Below, piece after piece: positions 9,842 through 18,702 of a stretch of 64,000 nucleotides of DNA (within the stretch, counting starts at the first letter, position 1; each line of letters opens with the position of its first letter). The position numbers and the translations under genes were made by a program. This DNA comes from Bacteroidota bacterium (GTDB taxonomy: Bacteria; Bacteroidota; Bacteroidia; Bacteroidales; UBA12481). The notes beneath the pieces were generated by a model, which saw nothing but the letters and a program-made list of their open reading frames with translations, was not told the DNA's origin and searched no databases. The DNA lies in assembly GCA_018669475.1 (NCBI GenBank), contig JABHCC010000197.1, positions 52,193 to 116,192 on the forward strand, written 5' to 3'.

Positions 9842-10600
9842 TTAACTGGGGTGAACTGTTGATTCTTTTTGACTAATGAACAAATTTCCATTTTCTGAAC
9901 GAGTAGCTGACACAAGCAAGGGATAGATATCCTCCCGGATACAAAAGTCAAGATCAGCCCCATGACCACAAGATTCCAGAAACTGGTAATGATAGCAAGA
10001 TGCAAGTATGGAATGCAAATCATTCCTGTTTGCCTGATATAGGTGTTTTGCCATAACACACAGGTCATTAGCTATGTAGCTTTGGTCATCCAGCCTCGCC
10101 AGGAGAGCTCCTGCACATAAAAAATCATCCAGTGAGAAGTTTCCATTTGTCCCTGAGCAGGCAAGCAGAATGCTGCCACTGTATAGATTTAGGTAGTCTG
10201 CAATTGCTGAAACATTAAGAAATGAGGCAATTAACACTTCACAACCTTCATGAATATTGTTAAGGGCCTTTGTCCCGTTCGTTGTTGTAAGAATTACTGC
10301 CTGAGCTCCTTCCTTCTCTTCCATAAACTCCAGGGGAGAATTGCCCCGGTCAAAACCCGGAATTTTCTTTGCCTGTCGTTCTCCCGCCAGTATGCTTTGA
10401 GGGTACTTCAGTTTTAAATCTCTGGCATCCTCAATACCGGATACGGGAATAAGATAAGGTGTATTATGAGCCAAAGCTGTAATCATCACTGAAGTAGCCC
10501 GCAACACATCAATTACTACAACCAGGTCAGCCTGCGATTTTCCTGGTATTTCGTCAGCTGTTAAAGCGATATTGATTCTTTTGCCTGATTTTGTATTCAT
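9842..10600 (-). CDS. comB: 2-phosphosulfolactate phosphatase (ComB family)
   Basis: A 252-residue protein matching the ComB family: VVVIDVLRATSVM with the metal-binding Asp near residue 30, ERQAKKIPGFDRGNSP, and TTTNGTKAL. ComB hydrolyses 2-phosphosulfolactate to sulfolactate in coenzyme M synthesis of archaea. Many bacteria keep the gene without a full pathway, so the substrate here is uncertain. The start overlaps the stop of the preceding aminotransferase gene by 4 bp, so it is the third gene of a pabB-pabC-comB operon. Confidence 0.88.
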   Translation of the reverse strand: MNTKSGKRINIALTADEIPGKSQADLVVVIDVLRATSVMITALAHNTPYLIPVSGIEDARDLKLKYPQSILAGERQAKKIPGFDRGNSPLEFMEEKEGAQAVILTTTNGTKALNNIHEGCEVLIASFLNVSAIADYLNLYSGSILLACSGTNGNFSLDDFLCAGALLARLDDQSYIANDLCVMAKHLYQANRNDLHSILASCYHYQFLESCGHGADLDFCIREDIYPLLVSATRSENGNLFISQKESTVHPS

Positions 10601-11196
10601 ATACGGATAGCGCTTATTGGCAATTCGATAGCTTCCTCCCAGGGAAGGAGTGCATTAAAAAGCCTTATGGTAAGGTAATTAAAAATATTTTCCTCCCGGA
10701 TGGAGGCTGTGACAATAATCTTCTGTTTTATTAAAGCAGCTCTGCGCGTACCTGCCAGCAAGGGCTTTACAGGAGTGATCCATTCTGAACCTGTGTGAAA
10801 GGCAAGGTTTGTAAAAGTCGTATCAGTGATATGCCCATTGATCACAAGAAGAGGTTCAGCCCCAGATGGAACCCTAAGCCTGGCACTATTAAGAAAATCC
10901 CGGTCGGCATATTTGTGATGGTAGTTAACATCCGGTAGGTGAACAATTTGCAGTGAAGTTATATTCGGACGAGTGTGAACCTGATATTCCATACTGATCA
11001 GGCTCTTCTCATACAGTATTCGCCATTTATAAAGCCTATTATCCGGAGGTGGGTTGTTATGAAATAATTCTGACAGGGGCCGAAGACTTCGCACTCCGAA
11101 CAGAGCCTCCTGTGCCCGGGTGACACGTTCCTCATGCTCCTCAAGGTTATCGGCAGTGCCATTATCTACTCGTATGGTTTCAAGCAAGCGGCACAT
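10597..11196 (-). CDS. pabC: Class IV aminotransferase, aminodeoxychorismate lyase-like (PabC)
   Basis: A 199-residue, fold-type IV PLP enzyme, short for the family (270-290) because the N-terminal region is trimmed. The putative Schiff-base Lys lies in YHHKYADRDFLNSAR (about residue 94). The PLP-phosphate region is TDTTFTNLAF and is followed by PVKPLLAGTRRAAL, as in PabC/BCAT. The usual acidic residue before the NxF motif is Asp rather than Glu. PabC releases pyruvate from aminodeoxychorismate to give p-aminobenzoate for folate. Its 17-bp overlap with pabB strongly supports this role. Confidence 0.8.
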   Translation of the reverse strand: MCRLLETIRVDNGTADNLEEHEERVTRAQEALFGVRSLRPLSELFHNNPPPDNRLYKWRILYEKSLISMEYQVHTRPNITSLQIVHLPDVNYHHKYADRDFLNSARLRVPSGAEPLLVINGHITDTTFTNLAFHTGSEWITPVKPLLAGTRRAALIKQKIIVTASIREENIFNYLTIRLFNALLPWEEAIELPISAIRI

Positions 11197-12148
11197 ATAC
11201 TTTGTCTATTAGTTCCTGGTATTCTTTTTCCGGATCACTCATGTGTGTGATGCCGCCTCCGCTTTTAAAAATATATCCGGATGGGCTATTTTCAATATAT
11301 CTGATCATTACTGCAGAATCAAGATTCTTTCCATCAAAAACACCAAATACACCGGTGTAGTAATCTCGTTCATAGGCTTCAATTCTTTGCAATATCTCAA
11401 CAGTTTTTGCTTTAGGTGCACCGCAAATACTGCCTGCTGGTAGCAGACTTAATAATATTTCGCCAAGTTGATTCTTGAAATTATCGGCTAAGAGACCACT
11501 GATTTCTGAACTTACCTGAAGAATCTCTTTTTCATGTGTACGTATATGATCGATATAGCGAAACCTGTCTACATTAACATGATGTGCAATCCGGCTCAGA
11601 TCATTTCTCATCAGGTCAACAATGGTGTTGTGTTCAGCTGTTTCCTTAATATCTGAAAGTAAAACTTCCCGGGCATTGGGAACAGCCCCGTCTATGGTTC
11701 CTTTCATTGGGAAAGTCACAATACGCTTATCTTTTATCCGAATGAAAATCTCTGGGGAGAATACTACGAATCTGTCCTTAAGCCAAAGCTTGTAAGGTGC
11801 ATGGCTATTGTTGTAAATCATCTCAAGATCCCAGTTCAGCTCAAGTTTCGTTTCCTGTGTGAGATTAATGAGGAAGGTGTTTCCGTGAAGAATCTCTGCC
11901 TGAATACTGTTGAATTTATCAAGGTAATCATCATAAGGTACCGGATACTTCTTAAGACTCAGTTCAGGCACTTTTTTTGTAGAGAAAGAATCGGGGAAGC
12001 CGGGAGTTGAGAAACGGATATCATCCGGCAGGTCAGACAATGGATGAATAATGGGAGACTGGGCTTTATAATCAATGATGAAGAGAAAGGGAATGCCTTT
12101 TCTAAGCAGATCATTAAATTTAGTAATAATTGTATTGTTCTCAAGCAT
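11180..12148 (-). CDS. pabB: Aminodeoxychorismate synthase component I (PabB)
   Basis: A chorismate-binding enzyme of about 322 residues. FPMKGT carries the Lys that distinguishes PabB (PIKGT) from anthranilate synthase (PIAGT), and AGSICGAPKAKTVEIL is the chorismate-binding loop. Other conserved blocks are HNTIVDLMRNDLSRI and YYTGVFGVFDG. The frame is open upstream to 12247, but that extension would overlap the divergent DUF192 gene and reads like noise; the ATG at 12148 (MLENNTIITKF) starts at the usual place. PabB converts chorismate with ammonia to aminodeoxychorismate. The glutaminase partner PabA is not in the window. Confidence 0.88.
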   Translation of the reverse strand: MLENNTIITKFNDLLRKGIPFLFIIDYKAQSPIIHPLSDLPDDIRFSTPGFPDSFSTKKVPELSLKKYPVPYDDYLDKFNSIQAEILHGNTFLINLTQETKLELNWDLEMIYNNSHAPYKLWLKDRFVVFSPEIFIRIKDKRIVTFPMKGTIDGAVPNAREVLLSDIKETAEHNTIVDLMRNDLSRIAHHVNVDRFRYIDHIRTHEKEILQVSSEISGLLADNFKNQLGEILLSLLPAGSICGAPKAKTVEILQRIEAYERDYYTGVFGVFDGKNLDSAVMIRYIENSPSGYIFKSGGGITHMSDPEKEYQELIDKVYVPLA

Positions 12149-12212
12149 CGGGAGCAGTACCTTTACCGGGTAAAATCCCTGCAAAGGTAAAAAAACCAAT
12201 AAAGGAGAAAAC

Positions 12213-12803
12213 ATGAGTCGGTCACGGAAAATACCAGAAAAGCACAAAGGTGGAATTAAAAGTCAGCACCAGCGCAAAAATCAACCTATCATGATGTATA
12301 TTATCCTTTTTGTTGCGGTGGGCATCGTGATGATCACACTTAACCAGACGCGAAAAAAGAATGACAGTCTCAGGAAGGCAGGGGAGTATCCGAAAGAGAA
12401 TACAAAGAGTGCAAATCAATTCAATAAAGAGGGAGAGTTGAAATTTTTCTCTGCTGAAGATCTTATTGCTGAGATTGATATTGAAATTGCCGATGATGAC
12501 TACCAAACTCAGCAGGGACTCATGTACCGGAGGAGTATGAAGGAAAACCGGGGGATGTTATTTATTTTTGAAGATGAGCAGGAACGATCATTTTGGATGC
12601 AGAACACCTATATGTCACTCGACATATTGTATGTAGCTACTGATAAAACTATTGTGAGTATTATTGAAAATACAGCTCCAAAATCTGAGGAATCTATCCT
12701 GTCGGTTTATCCGGCCAAATATGTAGTGGAGGTCAATGCAGGCTTTGTAGCAAGATACCAGATCAAAACCGGAGATAAAATTTCATTCAAAAGGACATAC
12801 TAA
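12213..12803 (+). CDS. DUF192 family membrane-anchored protein
   Basis: A 196-residue protein with a basic N-terminus, one membrane helix (about residues 27-44, MYIILFVAVGIVMITL) and a C-terminal DUF192 domain (about 80-195). The family pattern is clear: QQGLMYRRSMKENRGMLFIF, then FWMQNTYMSLDILYV, and VVEVNAGF. The function of DUF192 is unknown; halophilic archaeal homologues have solved structures without assigned activity. It is divergent from pabB, with about 64 bp between starts, and convergent with the next gene, ending 10 bp before it. Confidence 0.85.
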   Translation: MSRSRKIPEKHKGGIKSQHQRKNQPIMMYIILFVAVGIVMITLNQTRKKNDSLRKAGEYPKENTKSANQFNKEGELKFFSAEDLIAEIDIEIADDDYQTQQGLMYRRSMKENRGMLFIFEDEQERSFWMQNTYMSLDILYVATDKTIVSIIENTAPKSEESILSVYPAKYVVEVNAGFVARYQIKTGDKISFKRTY

Positions 12804-12813
12804 GCCTCAATCC

Positions 12814-13203
12814 TTAATTGTATCGATTGAACTTAAGCTCCATCAGTCCGCAGTAAATATGCAGGCATCCAAGGATGAAGAAAATCGGATAAACAGTGCC
12901 GGGTATAGGGCTTTTCATTACGATAGCCAGTACGATATATCCAACAATAATAAGTATCCCGCCAGCAATTTCATGTGTATAGGTCCAAAGTATTCCAAAG
13001 AACATCGTCAGGATACAAATGAAAGATATTGTTTCTGTTCCGGTAAGACTGATGAGCCTGTCCATCCCGCCCTGACCAATAGCCAGGGTTAACATGACCA
13101 GGAATAGTATTGGCCCTATGCTTCTTGCAAGAGTTCTTACTATTTTGACAATCTTTTCATCCCCTTCGGATGGGCCAGTTTTCTTTTGCTGCTCTGTGCT
13201 CAT
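12814..13203 (-). CDS. Conserved membrane protein of unknown function (4 TM)
   Basis: A 129-residue protein with a charged N-terminus (about 25 residues) and four hydrophobic segments near residues 29-46, 57-72, 78-95 and 102-120. I do not recognise a characterised family. Its ATG overlaps the stop of the GH20 gene by 4 bp (ATGA), making it the last gene of the dctP-dctQ-GH20 transcript. It has no resemblance to a TRAP large permease (about 430 residues), so it does not supply the missing DctM. Confidence 0.7.
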   Translation of the reverse strand: MSTEQQKKTGPSEGDEKIVKIVRTLARSIGPILFLVMLTLAIGQGGMDRLISLTGTETISFICILTMFFGILWTYTHEIAGGILIIVGYIVLAIVMKSPIPGTVYPIFFILGCLHIYCGLMELKFNRYN

Positions 13204-15245
13204 TTACATGCATTTATTAATTCAGCTATGCCTTCAACAATCATTAGTTCTGTTTCGCCATATGGTTTTCGGGCTTCGTCGCAAATACCAAGGGCAAAGC
13301 TTATCCAGGCCTCCGGAGCTTTTGATTGATTCTTTATGTATTCCAAAGCCTGTAATCCAATAAATGTCATTTTCCTCATGTTCTCGGCTAAAGGTCTGAT
13401 TTCATGAATGATTGGATTTTGATCAATAACGTTGAACAACTGATTGTTATTGCTATACCAATGGTTTAATTGTTGAAAAAGTGCTTTGTAATTATTTTTC
13501 TTGCTGTCATTTTGTGAACCATCTCTGTCTTTAAGCCAATGGTTCACCATATAATTAAATTCTCTTGCTTTTTGAGCATCAGGACGGGTTGCATCTACAA
13601 AGCGGGTATATGGCATCAGGGCATTAACATCGCTTAAGGCATTGCGACGATAGCGTTTCACAGGTTCCGCCACATCTGCCAGAATTCTCAGTTCATCAAC
13701 TCCCTTTCCAGCACATAAGCGTCTAAGCATCATGTCATAGTTTTTCTCATGTGTGAGACCATGCTCTTCAAGTTGGATGCTGATTTTGCCCATTCTTTCG
13801 TACATGCTTGCAATGTCTCTGACATCAGCCGGGCTCCATAAACGTTCTGCAATTGCTGCAGTACGTGGCCAGATACGGCTGTCGATGGTTTCGGCTGTAA
13901 CCTGTTCACCCCACATGGTGGCCTCTCCCCCAAGAACCAGTTTCTTTTCTTCACTGGTGAGTCCGAGTTCATCCGGCAGGGGATCATTAAGATAATGAAA
14001 AGAAGCTGGCTGGATAAGATCGATATAATAGCCATTTGATAACATAACAGGATATCCGGCTTTCGCTGCTGCAGCCAATCCTTTTTGTCCACGCCAACTT
14101 TGAATAACAATGTTTTTCGGAATGTCAGGATGTTGAATCTCATCCCATCCGACCATCATCTTGCCATTTTTGCTAAGTATTTTGTGGAGTCTTTTATTGA
14201 ATAAAGCCTGTAATTCGTGGTTGTCTTTGATATTATTTTCCTCTTTGAACTTTGTGATGTGGGCGCTCTGATTCCAGTGTTTGCCATTATTTTCATCACC
14301 TCCAATATGCATATATGCGTCAGGAAACAGGCCAGCCATCTCGGTCAGGAAGGTGTCAAGAAATTCGTAAGTACGTTCTTTTGTAGGATCTAATACAGGA
14401 TTCATAATTCCCCATTCCCTCTCTATGCTATACTCCTGTTGAACTGTTGCAAGTTCAGGATATCCAACAAGCCAGGATGTTGCATGTCCGGGAATATCAA
14501 ATTCCGGAACTACTCTGATGCCACGATCAGCTGCATAGCGTATAATCTCCTTTATTTGCTCCTGACTGTAGTAATCGCCTTCACCACCTAATTCATGCAA
14601 TTTGGGATAGGCTTTTGATTCAATTCTGAAGCCTTGGTCTTCAGTTAGGTGTAAATGAAGGACATTCATCTTAAGAGCTGCCATTCCGTCAATATTCCGA
14701 AGAATTACATCTACAGGCAACCAGTGTCTTGCCGGGTCAATTAGCAGGCCACGCCAAGGGAACCTGGGTTTGTCTTTAACGGTTACAGCATTAAAAAAAT
14801 ATCCTTCCGGATCAGCCTCAAGGAGCTGGAGTAAAGTCTCGAGGCCTCGAATAATGCCATAACTGCTTACCGCATTTAAACTAATCAAATCAGGCGTGAT
14901 TCTGAGCTCGTATGATTCATTCATACCCAGAGCTAATTCCCCAGCTTCTTTACTGAATATTTTCAATGATACAGTGGCCGGCTGAGACATTCCCTTTCTG
15001 ATTCTTTCCTGCCCGATAAAAATACCGGTGCGGCCATTCAGTCTCCTGAGAAAATCATCAGCTCTGTCATATACAAATTCAGACACATTACCTGCAACAG
15101 AGACGGAGAATCCGGCATTAATCTGAAATTTGCCTATACCTGGCTCAGTAGAGTAGGGAACTGGCATAAGCTGCGCATGCGTATGTATTGATAAAAGGCT
15201 GGATATAAGAGCCAGACCAATGAGATTGACTATCCGCTTACTCAT
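13200..15245 (-). CDS. Beta-N-acetylhexosaminidase, glycoside hydrolase family 20
   Basis: About 681 residues with a Sec signal peptide (MSKRIVNLIGLALISSLLSI...AQ). A GH20b N-terminal domain (about 35-150) precedes the catalytic TIM barrel, whose catalytic Asp-Glu pair lies in MHIGGDENNGKHW. Other blocks are DPARHWLPVDVI and HLHLTEDQGFRIESK. It removes terminal GlcNAc/GalNAc from glycans in the periplasm or at the cell surface. The frame is open 18 codons further upstream, but ATG 15245 gives the signal peptide and sits 9 bp after the dctQ stop. Association with a TRAP transporter suggests uptake of an acidic or amino sugar. Confidence 0.92.
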   Translation of the reverse strand: MSKRIVNLIGLALISSLLSIHTHAQLMPVPYSTEPGIGKFQINAGFSVSVAGNVSEFVYDRADDFLRRLNGRTGIFIGQERIRKGMSQPATVSLKIFSKEAGELALGMNESYELRITPDLISLNAVSSYGIIRGLETLLQLLEADPEGYFFNAVTVKDKPRFPWRGLLIDPARHWLPVDVILRNIDGMAALKMNVLHLHLTEDQGFRIESKAYPKLHELGGEGDYYSQEQIKEIIRYAADRGIRVVPEFDIPGHATSWLVGYPELATVQQEYSIEREWGIMNPVLDPTKERTYEFLDTFLTEMAGLFPDAYMHIGGDENNGKHWNQSAHITKFKEENNIKDNHELQALFNKRLHKILSKNGKMMVGWDEIQHPDIPKNIVIQSWRGQKGLAAAAKAGYPVMLSNGYYIDLIQPASFHYLNDPLPDELGLTSEEKKLVLGGEATMWGEQVTAETIDSRIWPRTAAIAERLWSPADVRDIASMYERMGKISIQLEEHGLTHEKNYDMMLRRLCAGKGVDELRILADVAEPVKRYRRNALSDVNALMPYTRFVDATRPDAQKAREFNYMVNHWLKDRDGSQNDSKKNNYKALFQQLNHWYSNNNQLFNVIDQNPIIHEIRPLAENMRKMTFIGLQALEYIKNQSKAPEAWISFALGICDEARKPYGETELMIVEGIAELINACK

Positions 15246-15253
15246 AGTTTTAA

Positions 15254-15730
15254 TTAATCTGTAGTGGTTTTTAGTAATTCGAGTATTTCTTCTACACAAT
15301 AATATAAAATAAATAAGCCGCTTAATGGGACAGCAAGATAAATATATCCAAGTGGTATCCTCAGGGCAGGGGATATCTGCTCAAGTGTGAGGGTAATGTA
15401 TACAAGCCGGATACCTCCAGCCACTAAAATGCTTACTGAAAACAGAATGATGAGAATATTAATGAAGATCAACAAATTCCGTTTCTTTATTCCCTTTAGT
15501 TTTGAGGGTAAAATATCGATTGCCAGGTGCTTCTTTTTGCCAACTGCATATGCCGAACCAAATAGTCCTACCCAAATTAAAAGAAATCTGGCCAATTCAT
15601 CGGTAAAAGAACTGGGTGATTTAACGACATAACGGGCAAGTACTTGCCACACAACGTCAACAACCAGTACAATCATTAAGACGATTAGCAGGAAACCCAA
15701 TATTTTATCTATGTTTTTTCTTAAGGTCAT
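15254..15730 (-). CDS. dctQ: TRAP transporter small permease (DctQ-like)
   Basis: A 158-residue membrane protein with four helices and the DctQ pattern: VWQVLARYVVKSPSSFTDELARFLLIWVGLFGSAYA followed by KKHLAIDIL. (The pattern spans residues 27-62 and 67-75.) DctQ pairs with DctM as the membrane part of TRAP importers. It begins about 30 bp after dctP and ends 9 bp before the GH20 gene. No DctM homologue follows, which is unusual. Confidence 0.88.
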   Translation of the reverse strand: MTLRKNIDKILGFLLIVLMIVLVVDVVWQVLARYVVKSPSSFTDELARFLLIWVGLFGSAYAVGKKKHLAIDILPSKLKGIKKRNLLIFINILIILFSVSILVAGGIRLVYITLTLEQISPALRIPLGYIYLAVPLSGLFILYYCVEEILELLKTTTD

Positions 15731-15759
15731 TTTATAATATTTTGTGTTTGCAGGTACTT

Positions 15760-16731
15760 CTACTCCTGTTTTTCAATCGCTTCTATAATGCTTTTCAGTT
15801 CAGGGTCTTCTTTGTAAGAATCTTTCAATGGTTTCACTTTCTCCATAAATGCTTCTTTATCCGGATAGTGAATCTCAACACCTGCATCTGCAACGGCTTG
15901 AAGTGATTCTTGCTCAGACTCCAACCAAAGTTTTCGCTGATATATTACTGATTTTGCTACTGCATCATTTAACCATCCTTGTTCTTCCTTACTAAGCTTA
16001 TTCCAGCTTATTGTGCTTATTAAAACCACATCAGGAATTGAGCTATGTTCATTGATTGTATAGTACTTGCACACTTCAAAATGGTGAGACAGGTAAAAAC
16101 TGGGCGGGTTGTTTTCGGCGCCATCCACTACGCCTCCCTGTAAAGCAGTATATAGCTCACCCCATGATATCGGAGTGGCGGCACCTCCCATTTGCTTCAC
16201 CATTTCAATTGATGTCGGACTTGACATTACTCTTATTTTCATGCCTTTGAGGTCGTCAGGATGCAAGATGGGGCGGTCTTTAGTGTAAAAACTTCTGGAT
16301 CCGGAATCATAAAAGCACAATCCTCGTAGCCAGAATTCTCCCCCAGCCTGAAGTATTTGCTGGCCAATGGGGCCATCTAATACTGAGAAAGCATGTTCAC
16401 GGCTCCTGAACATATATGGGATACTAAGCACCTTGTAAACAGGAGCAAAACCTTCCATTACGGCTGCTGAAACTTTAGTTATATCTACTGATCCAATTTG
16501 TAGCAGCTCCAGGCATTGACGCTCAGTACCCAATTGCTGGCTCGGGTATATTCTGATTTCAAGTTTTCCTCCGGAGATTTCTTTAAGCTGTTCTGACATA
16601 TAAGTCATTGCTTTATGCACTGAATGCTTGGTGTCAAGGCCATGAGCCAGAATCAGTGTTTTCTTTGTATCCGTTCCACATCCCAATAATAAAACGGGTA
16701 TGAGAAGGATAAATATGGAGCGTTTTATCAT
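15760..16731 (-). CDS. dctP: TRAP transporter substrate-binding lipoprotein (DctP-like)
   Basis: A 323-residue solute-binding protein with a lipoprotein signal (ILLIPVLLLGCG, Cys near 18) rather than the usual cleaved signal. Conserved DctP features include the GTERQCLELLQIGSVD stretch, LKGMKIRVMSSP with the Arg that normally binds a ligand carboxylate, and GELYTALQGGVVDGAENNP. Such proteins bind carboxylates such as sialic acid, uronates or dicarboxylates. It is the first gene of its operon and is preceded by a palindrome at 16747-16760. Confidence 0.9.
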   Translation of the reverse strand: MIKRSIFILLIPVLLLGCGTDTKKTLILAHGLDTKHSVHKAMTYMSEQLKEISGGKLEIRIYPSQQLGTERQCLELLQIGSVDITKVSAAVMEGFAPVYKVLSIPYMFRSREHAFSVLDGPIGQQILQAGGEFWLRGLCFYDSGSRSFYTKDRPILHPDDLKGMKIRVMSSPTSIEMVKQMGGAATPISWGELYTALQGGVVDGAENNPPSFYLSHHFEVCKYYTINEHSSIPDVVLISTISWNKLSKEEQGWLNDAVAKSVIYQRKLWLESEQESLQAVADAGVEIHYPDKEAFMEKVKPLKDSYKEDPELKSIIEAIEKQE

Positions 16732-16746
16732 GTTCTAAATTATTAC

Positions 16747-16760
16747 CGTGTGCGTACACG
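16747..16760. promoter_or_regulatory. Candidate LacI-type operator upstream of dctP
   Basis: CGTGTGCGTACACG has 5-bp inverted arms (CGTGT/ACACG) around a 4-bp centre and lies 16-29 bp before the dctP ATG. It resembles the TGTGTACGTACACA type of site seen for LacI/GntR regulators of sugar operons in Bacteroidota (inference). A weak -7-like TACTTTCG lies just upstream on the minus strand. No LacI gene is in the window. Confidence 0.4.
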
Positions 16761-16791
16761 AAAGTACAACTATTTTGTTTCAGTCACACAA

Positions 16792-17751
16792 TTAACCACC
16801 AAAAACAGTCCATAGTGCCAACCAAAATGGAATGAATATAAGGCAGATCAGATAGCTGAACAGCATAATTGTACCAATTTTATTCTGATCCCCACCATAG
16901 CGTCGAACCTGAATGATTAGAGCTGTGGCAGCCGGAGCTGATGCTTCAAGAATCAGGAGCTTGCATAATAATGGATATTCTGATTGCAGTGCTGAACCTT
17001 GTAAAAGTAAAAATACGATTCCCGGAACGGCAATCAGCTTGATAAAAACTACCCATGACAGATCTTTTATTATCGGGATGAATTTCCAGGGAAGGGTTCC
17101 CAGAGTAGCTCCTAAAATCAAAGTAGCAACCGGAACGGTAGCTTCACCCATGAGAGCAATTGAGTCAGTCAGAAAGTTTGGAATAAATTTTCTTAAACCT
17201 GTAAGTACAAAAAGCAAACCCAGAATATTGGCCCAAAGGGGAGGAGACATCAGATCTCTCCATGAATATTTTTCATTTTCTCTTTGAGTAATAAAGAACT
17301 TGCCAACTGTCCATACGAGAGGACTGATACCTAAAACATATAATGAAACATAAAGGGCAAATTCATCGAATTGTGCCGGATAAATAACCTGTCCGATTGG
17401 CAGGATCAGGTAGGCAGCATTCATCAATGATGAAAGGGGTAAAAGATTTCGCTTTTCCGGAAGTTGTTTTCTGAAAACAAACCAGGCCAGACTCAGTCCG
17501 ATTCCTGTTGTGCCCATTGCTATAAGTGGCACAATCCACCAGATGGGGAATTCGGCTGGCTCCAGATTTCCAGTTATCTTCGAAAAGATCAAACTGGGTA
17601 ATAAAATATTGATTGTGATTATTGAAAGCCCACGTATATGCTCTTGTGAAACAATTTTTTTTCGAATCAGGATTCCTGCCACGAAAGCAATCACAAAAAT
17701 CATCATGATCGACTGGAAAAGGCTACTAAAACCCTGCAAAAATAATGACAT
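16792..17751 (-). CDS. AEC (auxin efflux carrier) family permease
   Basis: A 319-residue integral membrane protein with about ten helices arranged as two five-helix repeats, as in the AEC/BASS-like fold. Conserved blocks include NILLPSLIFSKI, the central Asn-Pro type breaks PPLWANILGLLF, and ATVPVATLILGATLG. Bacterial AEC proteins transport malate, malonate or other organic acids, or are uncharacterised. It lies upstream of dctP with a 60-bp gap and downstream of galU with only 22 bp, so it may belong to the galU transcript. Confidence 0.85.
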   Translation of the reverse strand: MSLFLQGFSSLFQSIMMIFVIAFVAGILIRKKIVSQEHIRGLSIITINILLPSLIFSKITGNLEPAEFPIWWIVPLIAMGTTGIGLSLAWFVFRKQLPEKRNLLPLSSLMNAAYLILPIGQVIYPAQFDEFALYVSLYVLGISPLVWTVGKFFITQRENEKYSWRDLMSPPLWANILGLLFVLTGLRKFIPNFLTDSIALMGEATVPVATLILGATLGTLPWKFIPIIKDLSWVVFIKLIAVPGIVFLLLQGSALQSEYPLLCKLLILEASAPAATALIIQVRRYGGDQNKIGTIMLFSYLICLIFIPFWLALWTVFGG

Positions 17752-17773
17752 ACCCCTGGCTTATAGTCTTAGC

Positions 17774-18646
17774 TTAAATTGAATCTCCAATTTCCCAAAT
17801 CCATTTTTTGAGTTCAATACTGATATCAGAGTTTCGAAGTCCGAAAAGCACACTGGTTTTAATGAAATCTAATTTATTTCCGATGTCATGACGCTTGCCT
17901 TCAAACTTGAGTCCATACATTTTCTGAGTCTCCAAAAGCAATTTCATTGCATCAGTAAGTTGAATTTCATTATTAACACCCGGAAATACATTGTCGAGAC
18001 AATCAAAAATCGCACTATCTAAAATATAGCGTGATGCTATGACCAGATTTGATGGAGCTTGCTCAAGTGATGGTTTTTCGATAAAAGTATTTACGGCGTA
18101 TATATTTTTCGCGGTTTCCTTGCCATCCATGACCCCATATCTGCTCACCTTTTCATCAGGAACCTCTTCAAGAGCAACTACTGATCCACCGTATATTTCA
18201 TGCACATCCATTAGCTGTTTAAGTACAGGTTTTTCATCACTTTCCATAATGGTGTCGCCCAACAGAATGGCAAAAGGTTGATTGCCAACATGTAATCTGG
18301 CATATCGTACAGCATCTCCCAATCCATTTAGCTCTTTCTGCCAGATAAAATGAATATCTGCCATTCGGGAAATCTTTCTGATAGCCAGAAGTTCGTCAAA
18401 TTTCTCCTTCTCCTCAAGCTGAATCTCAAGTTCAAAACTGCGGTCAAAATGCTCTTCAATGGCTCTTTTGCCACGACCGATTATCATTAGTATGTCGGTA
18501 ATGCCTGATTCAACGGCTTCTTCCACCACATATTGAATTGTAGGTTTATCTACAACAGGTAACATCTCTTTTGGCTGAGACTTTGTGGCTGGTAAAAATC
18601 GGGTACCAAATCCAGCTGCAGGAATAATAGCTTTTTTTATCATCAT
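17774..18646 (-). CDS. galU: UTP-glucose-1-phosphate uridylyltransferase
   Basis: A 290-residue nucleotidyltransferase of the GalU type. The N-terminal nucleotide-binding loop is PAAGFGTRFLPATKSQPKEM with the catalytic Lys in QPKEMLP, followed by DKPTIQYVVEEA; the metal-site region reads FAILLGDTI. GalU makes UDP-glucose from glucose-1-phosphate. Either of two Met codons (18646, 18643) can start it. It directly follows a GHMP kinase closely resembling plant glucuronokinase, raising the possibility that it also, or instead, uses glucuronate-1-phosphate. Confidence 0.9.
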   Translation of the reverse strand: MMIKKAIIPAAGFGTRFLPATKSQPKEMLPVVDKPTIQYVVEEAVESGITDILMIIGRGKRAIEEHFDRSFELEIQLEEKEKFDELLAIRKISRMADIHFIWQKELNGLGDAVRYARLHVGNQPFAILLGDTIMESDEKPVLKQLMDVHEIYGGSVVALEEVPDEKVSRYGVMDGKETAKNIYAVNTFIEKPSLEQAPSNLVIASRYILDSAIFDCLDNVFPGVNNEIQLTDAMKLLLETQKMYGLKFEGKRHDIGNKLDFIKTSVLFGLRNSDISIELKKWIWEIGDSI

Positions 18647-18702
18647 AGTATTTTATAAAAATCAGAAGGAAACTCTTTTCACCGAATAAATTCAAAGTCT
18701 AT

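Noticed and set aside
12149..12247. N-terminal extension of PabB to 12247
   Set aside because: It would overlap the divergent DUF192 gene and has no homology; ATG 12148 is the better start.
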